Source: Rhizobium sp. BT03 (GTDB taxonomy: Bacteria; Pseudomonadota; Alphaproteobacteria; Rhizobiales; Rhizobiaceae). Taken from it: a stretch of 64,000 nt of DNA. The translations under genes were made by a program, and so were the position numbers. The DNA lies in contig NZ_CP125640.1 of assembly GCF_030053155.1 (NCBI RefSeq), forward strand, positions 1,674,001-1,738,000. The letters run 5' to 3'. The notes beneath the pieces were generated by a model. It searched no databases. It had not been told where the DNA came from and worked only from the letters and a program-made list of their open reading frames with translations. Below are positions 57,728 through 64,000 of the stretch, piece after piece; the first letter of the stretch is position 1; the number at the start of each line of letters is the position of its first letter.

Positions 57728-58462
57728 TTATTTGATCAGGCCGATCCGCAGCGCCTTGGCCACCGCCTGAGTCCGATTGACCGTATCGAGCTTCTTGGTG
57801 GCGCGGTTGAGGTAATGGTTGACCGTGTGCTCGGAAAGAGTGAGGATTTCGGCGATTTCGGCACTGGTCTTGCCGGCCGCCGTCCAGTTGAGGCAATCGA
57901 TTTCCCGGTCGGTCAGCGTGTCCGTCATGCGGGTATCGAGATTGCGGATCTCGGCGAGCCTGTCATAGACATGGATGGAGATATAGCAGAGTTCGCGCAT
58001 CTCCGCCGGGCTGAAGGGCTCGCGGTCGCCGGCGAAAGAGATGGCGCCGCGCAGGCCGGATGGCTCATGCGTCGGGAAATAGGCGCCGCGCATCATCCTG
58101 AAACGTTCGAACAGCGAGGCGACGAGCACCGACTTGCCGTCGTCGCGCGACCAGTTCTCGCGCGACATGTCATAGAAGAAGGGCCGTGCGGAGGTTCTAA
58201 GCCGCCTCAGAACCGGGCTGTTCACCAGCAGGCTCTCCTGGTCGTAGAGCGCCAGAAGCTCCGCCGGCCAGCTGGTGATGACGGTGCTGCCCTGGATATC
58301 TAGAGAGGTGACCGGCGGCAGGTTGAGAACCAGGAAGGCGCGGCTGCGATAGGCTTCCGTCACGCGTTTCAGGAAGCGGAAAATATCGAACTGGGTCTTC
58401 AGGCCGGCTATTTCCTGGATATAGTCGTCGTCTTCCGGGGATGTTTGCGACAAGGGTGCCAT
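57728..58462 (-). CDS. LuxR-type transcriptional regulator (solo)
   Basis: A 244-residue regulator with an N-terminal autoinducer-binding-like domain (about residues 20-165) and a C-terminal LuxR helix-turn-helix (LTDREIDCLNWTAAGKTSAEIAEIL..SEHTVNHYLNRATKKL). In the ligand pocket several positions conserved in acyl-homoserine-lactone receptors appear altered: the Trp and Asp-Pro block reads PAELLALYDQESLLVNSP. No luxI-like gene is nearby, so it is a LuxR solo; its ligand is unknown. ATG 58462 is preferred over a GTG one codon earlier. Confidence 0.87.
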   Translation of the reverse strand: MAPLSQTSPEDDDYIQEIAGLKTQFDIFRFLKRVTEAYRSRAFLVLNLPPVTSLDIQGSTVITSWPAELLALYDQESLLVNSPVLRRLRTSARPFFYDMSRENWSRDDGKSVLVASLFERFRMMRGAYFPTHEPSGLRGAISFAGDREPFSPAEMRELCYISIHVYDRLAEIRNLDTRMTDTLTDREIDCLNWTAAGKTSAEIAEILTLSEHTVNHYLNRATKKLDTVNRTQAVAKALRIGLIK

Positions 58463-58663
58463 CACATTTCTTCATCTTCGGCACAGCGGCCGGCTCGATT
58501 GCATCGGGGAATGACGATCGCTGGTTGGATCAAACGGAGTCGGCCAGCGCATGCAGCGTTCGGCCGGCAAGTGGTTAATCGATTTCGCGGACTATTTGCA
58601 GTTGTCGTGATTCGCCGGCAAATCTCAATATCGCCCTCATCATAAGCATGCTCCCTGATTGCA

Positions 58664-59461
58664 TTAGCGCCGCGGGCCCAGCCGGATGCGCATGCCTTCC
58701 ATGATCCTCCCAGCTGCCAGCTGAACTGGAACGGCCCATTGGCGTAGAAGTTCCATCGACAGACGATAGGCGGGGCCGGTAATCGAAATGCCACCAATAA
58801 AGGTCCGATCCTGCGACCAGACGGGGGCGGCGACGCAGCGGATGCCGGCCTCATGCTCCTCGCGGTCGAAGGCATAGCCCTGATCGGCGATCTCGCGGAT
58901 TTCGGCAAGCAGCGATTCGGCCGAGACATGGGTCGAAGCGGTAAAGCTGGTGAAGCGCAGCCCGGCGAGGAGATCGGCGAGGAGATCAGCCGGAAGCAGC
59001 GAAAGGGCGGCCTTGCCGACGCCGGTGCAGTAACAGGGCGAGGCATTGCCGATCTGCGAATACATCCGCACCGGCTGACGGCCGTCGACCTTGTCGAGAT
59101 AGATGATCGACTGGCCCCTCAAGACACCGAGATGCACCGTCTCGCCGGTCGCCTGCTGTAGCTCGGCGAGGTGCGGCTCGGCAATCAGCCGGAATTCGTT
59201 GCGTGCCCAGCTGCGCGCGGCGAAATCGAGCAGGCGCAGGCCCGGCGCATAACGGCCGTCGCCATCAAGCTCAAGCAGCCCTTCCTCCACCAGATGGCTC
59301 AGCTGGCGATGCAATGTGCCGCGCGGCTGGCCGGCAAGGGCCAGTATATCAGTGAAACGCAGCGGCGCATCCGCATGGGTGACGAGATCGAGCAGAACCA
59401 TCAGTTTGCCGAGCGTGCCGGTCTCGCGCGTCTGCGCCATGCTTTCGCTATTTGAAGTCAT
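58664..59461 (-). CDS. IclR-family transcriptional regulator
   Basis: A 265-residue regulator with an N-terminal winged helix (about residues 13-75; RFTDILALAGQPRGTLHRQLSHLVEEGLLE) and a C-terminal effector-binding domain (TVHLGVLRGQSIIYLDKVDG; GVGKAALS; IGGISITGPAYRL). It is divergent from the dgo operon with a 105-bp gap, so it probably represses that operon and responds to a galactonate- or KDGal-like sugar acid, as DgoR-like regulators do. ATG 59461 is chosen; upstream ATGs at 59485 are possible. Confidence 0.87.
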   Translation of the reverse strand: MTSNSESMAQTRETGTLGKLMVLLDLVTHADAPLRFTDILALAGQPRGTLHRQLSHLVEEGLLELDGDGRYAPGLRLLDFAARSWARNEFRLIAEPHLAELQQATGETVHLGVLRGQSIIYLDKVDGRQPVRMYSQIGNASPCYCTGVGKAALSLLPADLLADLLAGLRFTSFTASTHVSAESLLAEIREIADQGYAFDREEHEAGIRCVAAPVWSQDRTFIGGISITGPAYRLSMELLRQWAVPVQLAAGRIMEGMRIRLGPRR

Positions 59462-59523
59462 CGTCTCGTCCGCCCTTGACAGCATGGTCAGCATAATTCG
59501 ATAATTCCACATAGTCAAATTAA

Positions 59524-59540
59524 GTTCCAAATAATGGAAC
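59524..59540. promoter_or_regulatory. Candidate IclR operator
   Basis: GTTCCA (59524-59529) and TGGAAC (59535-59540) form a perfect inverted repeat with a 5-base spacer between the divergent IclR and SDR genes, 27 bp before the SDR start. TTCCA/TGGAA half-sites are common for IclR-family operators. Binding is inferred. Confidence 0.55.
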
Positions 59541-59566
59541 ATATAGAATATCAAAGGGCGATCGCG

Positions 59567-60328
59567 ATGCCGGCACAATTTCCGGAGTTCAGAGACCGAA
59601 CCGTGCTGGTGACCGGCGGCGGATCGGGCATCGGCGCTGCGATCGTCGAAGGCTTTGCGCGCCAGGGCGCCAAGGTCTCGTTCATCGACATCGCCGAGGC
59701 GGCCGGCGGCGCGTTCGCCGAAAGGCTGTCGCGGGAGACGGCGCATCCGGTCTCCTTCCACCATGCCGACCTGCGCGACATCGAGGCGATCCGGCGCACG
59801 GTCGATACCGTCGTCGCCAGCTCCGGGCCGATCCGGGTGCTGGTCAACAATGCCGCCTGGGACGACCGCCATGAATTCGACGCGGTGACCGAGGCCTATT
59901 GGGACAACAACCAGGCGGTCAACCTGCGGCATGTGTTCTTCACCTCGCAGGCGGCAGCACCCTCGATGCGGGCGGCCGGGGGCGGAGCGATCATCAATAT
60001 GTCGTCGATCGCTTTCAAGCTGAACATGGGCGGTTTTCCCGCCTATGCGGCGGCGAAGGCGGCGGTCGTCGGGCTGACCAAGAGCATGGCGGGCCGGCTC
60101 GGCCCGGAGAATATCCGCGTCAACTGCATCCTGCCCGGCATGGTCGTCACCGAACGGCAGATGCAGCTCTGGCTGACCGAGGAGAGCATCGCGCGCTCGG
60201 TGGAGCAGCAGTGCCTGAAGGTCGCGCTCAAGCCCGACGCGATCGTCGGTCCCTGCCTGTTTCTTGCATCCGACTGCGCGGCCGGAATGACCGCCCAGTC
60301 CCTGATTGTCGATGGAGGCATTCTATAA
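59567..60328 (+). CDS. SDR-family oxidoreductase, probable D-galactose dehydrogenase
   Basis: A 253-residue classical short-chain dehydrogenase. The cofactor loop TGGGSGIGAAIVEGFA (TGxxxGIG) and the catalytic tetrad residues Asn, Ser (MSSIAF), Tyr-x3-Lys (YAAAKAA) are in place. The protein opens after AAAGGG and ATG 59567; an upstream in-frame ATG at 59534 lies within the operator. The next gene starts on the last base of its stop. The context (dgoK, dgoA, lactonase) suggests NAD(P)-dependent oxidation of D-galactose or a related aldose. That substrate is inference. Confidence 0.88.
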   Translation: MPAQFPEFRDRTVLVTGGGSGIGAAIVEGFARQGAKVSFIDIAEAAGGAFAERLSRETAHPVSFHHADLRDIEAIRRTVDTVVASSGPIRVLVNNAAWDDRHEFDAVTEAYWDNNQAVNLRHVFFTSQAAAPSMRAAGGGAIINMSSIAFKLNMGGFPAYAAAKAAVVGLTKSMAGRLGPENIRVNCILPGMVVTERQMQLWLTEESIARSVEQQCLKVALKPDAIVGPCLFLASDCAAGMTAQSLIVDGGIL

Positions 60329-61242
60329 TGGCTAATCCCGCTTATGTCGCGGTGGACTGGGGCACCAGCAGCTTTCGGCTCTGGCTGATCGGCCGGGACG
60401 GCGGCATTCTTGCCGAACGCCGCAGCGGCGAAGGCATGACGAGTGCCGCAAAAACCGGCTTTTCCCAAGTGCTGTCGGGCCATCTCGCCGCCGTCGAGGC
60501 GCCTGAGAACCTGCCGGTGATCGTCTGCGGCATGGCCGGCGCCCGGCAGGGCTGGGTCGAGGCCGGTTATATCGACGTGCCGGCGCCCCTCACCTCGGTC
60601 CTGACGGCGGCGGTCTCCGTGCCGGGAGAAAGCCGCGATATCCGCATTCTGCCGGGCCTTGCCCAGCGGAATGCCGCGACACCCGACGTCATGCGCGGCG
60701 AGGAAACCCAGCTTCTCGGCGCGCTCGGCACCGCAAGCTCGGGCGCCCAGGCGGTCTGCATGCCCGGCACCCATTCGAAGTGGGTGCATGTGGGCGACGG
60801 CAAGGTCACTGGCTTTTCGACCTTCATGACCGGCGAACTCTTCGACGTCATCAGCAAACACACGATCCTGTCGCATGCCGTTGCCGGCGCCGAGGCGCAG
60901 CCGGCTGATGCAGCGGCCTTCGAGGCGGCGGTATCGGCCGCTTTCGCGCGGCCCGCGCTTGCCTCCAATCTGCTGTTTACCGCCCGCTCGGGCCAGCTCC
61001 TGCACGGGATCTCCGCCGCATCAGCGCAAGCCCGGCTCTCCGGTACGCTGATCGGCCTCGAAATCGCCGGCGCACTGCAGAATGCCGCCAACTCAGGCAT
61101 CACCCTGGTCGCCTCGGGGCGCCTGCAGGCGCTCTACGAACAGGCCTTCAGAACACTCTCCCTGACCTTCACCGCCATCGATGCGGACGCCGCCGTGCGC
61201 CGCGGGCTTTCGGCCGCCGCCGAAGCCATCTGGCCGAATTGA
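60328..61242 (+). CDS. dgoK: 2-dehydro-3-deoxygalactonokinase
   Basis: A 304-residue sugar acid kinase that phosphorylates 2-keto-3-deoxygalactonate. The N-terminal YVAVDWGTSSFRLWL resembles the ASKHA nucleotide-binding block of DgoK, and later blocks include GMAGARQGW and MPGTHSKWVHV. Its ATG overlaps the SDR stop by one base, showing operon translation. dgoA follows after 13 bp. Confidence 0.93.
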   Translation: MANPAYVAVDWGTSSFRLWLIGRDGGILAERRSGEGMTSAAKTGFSQVLSGHLAAVEAPENLPVIVCGMAGARQGWVEAGYIDVPAPLTSVLTAAVSVPGESRDIRILPGLAQRNAATPDVMRGEETQLLGALGTASSGAQAVCMPGTHSKWVHVGDGKVTGFSTFMTGELFDVISKHTILSHAVAGAEAQPADAAAFEAAVSAAFARPALASNLLFTARSGQLLHGISAASAQARLSGTLIGLEIAGALQNAANSGITLVASGRLQALYEQAFRTLSLTFTAIDADAAVRRGLSAAAEAIWPN

Positions 61243-61255
61243 GAAAGCCGACACG

Positions 61256-61897
61256 ATGAACCGTATCCCCTTCCCCGACATGAAACGCCCGCTGATCGCC
61301 ATCCTTCGCGGCATCCGGCCCGACGAGACCGAAAGCGTCGTCGGCGCCTTGATCGACAACGGCCTGACGGCAATCGAGATCCCGCTGAATTCGCCGGAAC
61401 CGTTCAAATCGATCGAGATCGCCGCCAAGATGGCGCCGGCCGAGGTGCTGATCGGCGCCGGCACGGTGCTGACGGTCGAGGCGGTCGACAGCCTGCATGC
61501 GGCCGGCGGCACGCTGCTCGTCACGCCGAATGTCGAGCCCGAGGTGATCATCCGGGCGCGCCAATACGGCATGGTGACGATGCCCGGCGTCTTTACGCCG
61601 ACAGAGGCGCTCGCCGCAGCGCGGGCCGGCGCCACCGGTCTCAAATTCTTTCCGGCAAGCGTGCTCGGGCCCTCGGGCATCACGGCGATCCGGGCGATCC
61701 TGCCGCCGGAGCTGACGATTGCCGCCGTCGGCGGTGTGTCGGACAAGAATTTCGGCGATTATACCAAGGCCGGCATCTTCGCCTTCGGCCTCGGCACCAG
61801 CCTCTACAAGCCGGGAATGACCGCGGCAGAGGTTGCCGAGCGCGCCAAGGCGACCATTTACGCCTATGATGCAGCCATTGGGAGCGTGAGCGTATGA
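61256..61897 (+). CDS. dgoA: 2-dehydro-3-deoxy-6-phosphogalactonate aldolase
   Basis: A 213-residue class I aldolase of the KDPG/KDPGal family. The catalytic Lys is in ATGLKFFPAS, and IEIPLNSPEP supplies the conserved Glu region. It splits KDPGal to pyruvate and glyceraldehyde 3-phosphate. The next gene overlaps its end by four bases (ATGA). Confidence 0.94.
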   Translation: MNRIPFPDMKRPLIAILRGIRPDETESVVGALIDNGLTAIEIPLNSPEPFKSIEIAAKMAPAEVLIGAGTVLTVEAVDSLHAAGGTLLVTPNVEPEVIIRARQYGMVTMPGVFTPTEALAAARAGATGLKFFPASVLGPSGITAIRAILPPELTIAAVGGVSDKNFGDYTKAGIFAFGLGTSLYKPGMTAAEVAERAKATIYAYDAAIGSVSV

Positions 61898-62781
61898 CCG
61901 ATATCTACGAGTTCGAGGGCAAGACCCTCTGCAACACCAATTCCGTTCTCGGCGAAGGTCCGACCTATGATCCGGACAGCAACACTGTCTGGTGGTTCAA
62001 CATCCTCGGCAAGGAGCTGCACGAGCTCAATCTTTCCAGCGGCGCCAAAAAGGTGCATCCGCTGCCTGCCATGGCGAGCGTGCTTGCCCGTATCGACGCC
62101 GGACGGCAGTTGATCGCGACGGAGGAAGGGCTTTTCGTTCGCGATGTGGCCAGCGGCAATCTCACCTTCTACGCCGCGCTCGAAAACGACAAGCCGGAAA
62201 ACCGCTCCAATGACGGCCGTACCCATCCTTCCGGTGCGCTGTGGATCGGCACGATGAGCAAGCGGGCGGAAAACCAGGCCGGCGCCATCTATCATGTCGC
62301 CGGCGGCAAGGTGACGAAGATCTTCAACGGCATCAGCATCCCGAATTCGATCTGCTTCTCGCCCGACGGCACCTTCGGCTATTATACCGACTCCCGCCTC
62401 AACCGGCTGATGCGCGTCATGGTCGATCCGCAGACCGGCCTGCCCACAGGCGAGCCGATCGTGCTGGTCGACAGCGCCAACGAGCCCGGCGACATCGACG
62501 GCTCGGTGGTCGATGCCGACGGTTATATCTGGAATTCGCGCTGGGGCGCCGGCGTCGTCGACCGTTACAATCCCGACGGGCTGCGCATCTCGCGCTACAA
62601 GGTTCCCGCCGTCCAGCCCTCCTGCCCCGCTTTCATCGGCGTCAATGCCGACCGGCTGGCGGTGACGACGGCCTGGGAGGGCCTCGACGAGGATGCGCGT
62701 TCTGCGCAGCCCAGCGCCGGCGCGCTGCTGGAACTCGGCATCGACGTCAAAGGCGTGTTCGATCCGGTCTATGTGATCTGA
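61894..62781 (+). CDS. SMP-30/gluconolactonase family sugar lactonase
   Basis: A 295-residue six-bladed beta-propeller lactonase. Metal-site positions appear as GEGPTYD near residue 18, RSNDGRTHPSGALWIGTMS near residue 105 and DGSVVDADGYIWNS near residue 205. In this operon it most likely opens a galactonolactone made by the SDR enzyme. The four-base overlap with dgoA supports one transcript. A strong terminator follows at 62819-62846. No galactonate dehydratase is present nearby. Confidence 0.9.
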   Translation: MTDIYEFEGKTLCNTNSVLGEGPTYDPDSNTVWWFNILGKELHELNLSSGAKKVHPLPAMASVLARIDAGRQLIATEEGLFVRDVASGNLTFYAALENDKPENRSNDGRTHPSGALWIGTMSKRAENQAGAIYHVAGGKVTKIFNGISIPNSICFSPDGTFGYYTDSRLNRLMRVMVDPQTGLPTGEPIVLVDSANEPGDIDGSVVDADGYIWNSRWGAGVVDRYNPDGLRISRYKVPAVQPSCPAFIGVNADRLAVTTAWEGLDEDARSAQPSAGALLELGIDVKGVFDPVYVI

Positions 62782-62818
62782 CCGGGCGATCCGCGCCTGC
62801 CCGTCCGCGGCCATCAGA

Positions 62819-62846
62819 GGCGTTCCCGACCGGGAGCGCCTTTTTT
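62819..62846 (+). terminator. Terminator of the dgo operon
   Basis: GGCGTTCCCG (62819-62828) pairs with CGGGAGCGCC (62831-62840), with one G-U pair, and is followed by a run of six T. It lies 37 bp after the lactonase stop. Confidence 0.9.
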
Positions 62847-63014
62847 CGTTCTGGCGGGGTTTCGCGATAAAAGTTCCGTGAAAATCGAGAAATTTTCCGT
62901 GTTTTCAACCGGAACCAATCGGCGCACCAGTCATTGTCCTTTCGAACCGGCGCGGCAATAAACATCAACATTGCCGGGTCAGCGACCACTCTAGGACATG
63001 AAGGTAGGTTCGAA

Positions 63015-63623
63015 ATGACACGCAAACTCTTGACGACCGTTGCCGCTGGCGCGCTGTTTGCCACGGCTTTCGCACCGGCGGCATTCTCGCAGGCGGCGCC
63101 GCAGCCGGCGGATCCGGCCGCGCCGACGCAGGCCGCTCCCGCCGATCCGGCAGCCCCGAAGCCGCCGGTCACCCCTGACGTCACCAAGCCCGCAGGCGAT
63201 GCCGCACAGGCTCCGGCTCCGGCACCGACGGCAGACACGGCACAGGCCGGCTATATCACGGAGCAGGCTCCGGACCAGGTCAGCGCCAACACCTATATCG
63301 GCCAGTCGGTCTATAACGGCAACAATGAAAGCATCGGCAGCGTCAACGACCTGATCATGAAGAAGGATGGCGGCCTGGTTGCTGCGATCGTTGGCGTCGG
63401 CGGCTTCCTCGGCATCGGCGAAAAGAACGTCGCCGTGCCGATGGACAAGATCACCATCGCCCAGAATACCCAGGACGGCAGCGTCAAGCTGACGACCAGC
63501 GAAACGGCTGAGTCGCTGAAGGCCGCCCCTGAGTTCAAGACGCTGGCCATGCAGTCGGCCGAAAAGGCTCCGGCTGCGCCCGGCACCGATACCACGGCAA
63601 CCGGCTCGACTACGCCCAAGTAG
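63015..63623 (+). CDS. Exported PRC-barrel domain protein
   Basis: A 202-residue protein with a signal peptide (LLTTVAAGALFATAFAPAAFSQ), a long Ala/Pro-rich linker (repeated ADPAAP units, residues about 30-80), and a PRC-barrel domain (YIGQSVYNGNNESIGSVNDLIMKKDGG; GGFLGIGEKNVAVPMDKITI) near residues 90-165. The C-terminal tail is again Ala/Pro/Thr-rich. ATG 63015 has AAGGTAGG upstream. PRC-barrel proteins act in many settings; the role here is unknown. Confidence 0.88.
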   Translation: MTRKLLTTVAAGALFATAFAPAAFSQAAPQPADPAAPTQAAPADPAAPKPPVTPDVTKPAGDAAQAPAPAPTADTAQAGYITEQAPDQVSANTYIGQSVYNGNNESIGSVNDLIMKKDGGLVAAIVGVGGFLGIGEKNVAVPMDKITIAQNTQDGSVKLTTSETAESLKAAPEFKTLAMQSAEKAPAAPGTDTTATGSTTPK

Positions 63624-63770
63624 GCAGGGCTGACGCAAATTGGCGCCAACCAGGCTGGGGCCCAGCAAACCGCGCGCGCGGTAGTATAGCGTAGGTGATG
63701 GCGCTCCTAGGGGCGCCATCGCTTTATGCCGCGCCATTCGTGAAAGCGTGATGTCATCCGAAAACCGCTC

Positions 63771-63880
63771 ACACTTTTCGGCATCATGCTCCAATGCATG
63801 TCGCCCGGAAGTGTGCAGCGGTTCCGGGATAACGACATGCATCAAAACAAAGAGCTAAAGCGCGTCGCATGCGACGCGCT
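63771..63880. repeat. Composite palindromic repeat (family B, copy 6)
   Basis: TGATGTCATCCGAAAACCGC..CACACTTTTCGGCATCATGC is followed directly by an inverted copy of the 16154-16259 unit (ATGCATGTCGCCCGGAAGTG..GGTTCCGGGATAACGACATGCAT, 63793-63840). An AAAGAGCTAAAGCGCGTCGC module ends it near the EAL gene. Confidence 0.8.
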
Positions 63881-64000
63881 TTATGCGCTGACACGCTCCA
63901 CCATGGCCGAATCGTAGTAATTCTCGTGCAGGAAACGCAGCGTGGCGATGCCATCGGCCGGGCGGCCGAAGTGATAGCCCTGGCCCATGCCGCAGCCGAG
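63881..64000 (-). CDS. EAL-domain protein, C-terminal end (cut by window end)
   Basis: The last 39 codons of a minus-strand gene end at TAA 63883-63881. The residues LGCGMGQGYHFGRPADGIATLR match the closing segment of EAL-type cyclic di-GMP phosphodiesterases (GCxxGQGYxFGRP). The rest lies outside the window, so a GGDEF partner cannot be seen. Confidence 0.75.
   Translation of the reverse strand, partial: LGCGMGQGYHFGRPADGIATLRFLHENYYDSAMVERVSA

Noticed and set aside
57228..57770. An open frame of 180 codons on the plus strand in the apbC-LuxR gap
   Set aside because: Composition is Arg/Pro/Ala-rich with no recognisable family, it covers a hairpin and runs into the LuxR gene on the other strand. 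A G/C-rich random frame is more likely.
1..64000. CRISPR arrays, prophage, insertion sequences, tRNA and rRNA genes
   Set aside because: No spacer-repeat pattern, transposase or integrase motif, or tRNA-like cloverleaf was seen when reading through; the repeats found are dispersed intergenic palindromes.

Overview
The window looks like ordinary chromosome of a fast-growing rhizobium, probably Rhizobium of the leguminosarum/etli group. Several things point there: high G+C with strong G/C third positions; families mostly confined to Rhizobiales (BA14K, DUF982, an HPE1-like effector-domain protein, a DUF6101-like protein); an F0 ATP synthase operon (atpI-B-E-F'-F) without F1 genes, as in alphaproteobacteria; and many intergenic palindromic mosaic repeats of the RIME type. 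No phage, transposase, CRISPR array, rRNA or tRNA gene was seen. The genus call is inference from content, not from a database search.

Layout. 1-3.1 kb: 3' part of a metallo-beta-lactamase-fold hydrolase, then an acyl-CoA dehydrogenase/enoyl-CoA hydratase pair. 3.3-10.6 kb: ZntB/CorA-like transporter, DUF982 protein, BA14K protein, a GbcA/Stc2-like Rieske oxygenase, a rhizobial protein of unknown function, Sua5-type tRNA t6A synthase, and a D-2-hydroxyglutarate dehydrogenase-like flavoprotein. 10.8-14.2 kb: a 1111-residue DUF1217 protein made of about ten degenerate repeats. 14.4-24.3 kb: DUF6101-like protein, ubiA, MipA/OmpV, histidine phosphatase, cfa, tex and glyS. 24.6-35.7 kb, all on the minus strand: chemotaxis receptor, HPE1-like protein, purD, and a DUF2207 / EPSP synthase / LemA / second DUF2207 cluster ending at glyQ. 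35.9-44.1 kb: small membrane protein, S49 peptidase, mntH with a Fur-family palindrome, a methyltransferase, DUF2007, polyprenyl synthase, TPR lipid-independent exported protein, ispE and moaB. 44.2-47.7 kb: secreted small protein, GT2 enzyme, PA0069-type radical SAM protein, rnhB. 48.1-50.8 kb: F0 operon. 51-57.1 kb: SleB-type cell wall hydrolase, kup, corA, Mrp/ApbC. 57.7-62.8 kb: LuxR solo, then an IclR regulator divergent from a four-gene D-galactose/galactonate catabolic operon (SDR, dgoK, dgoA, lactonase). 63-64 kb: PRC-barrel protein and the C-terminal end of an EAL-domain protein.

Most genes are housekeeping or central accessory genes in short operons. The isoprenoid/ubiquinone genes (polyprenyl synthase, ispE, ubiA), cation transporters (ZntB-like, MntH, Kup, CorA) and amino-acyl-tRNA/tRNA genes (glyS, glyQ, sua5, trmN6-like) are scattered rather than clustered. 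No clear new multi-gene system was found. The best leads are the expanded DUF1217 repeat protein, the LemA-EPSPS-twin DUF2207 cluster, the histidine-rich and CxxC-less Mrp, the LuxR solo with an altered ligand pocket, a 640-bp hairpin-bearing intergenic region, and repeat elements that intrude into gene ends.
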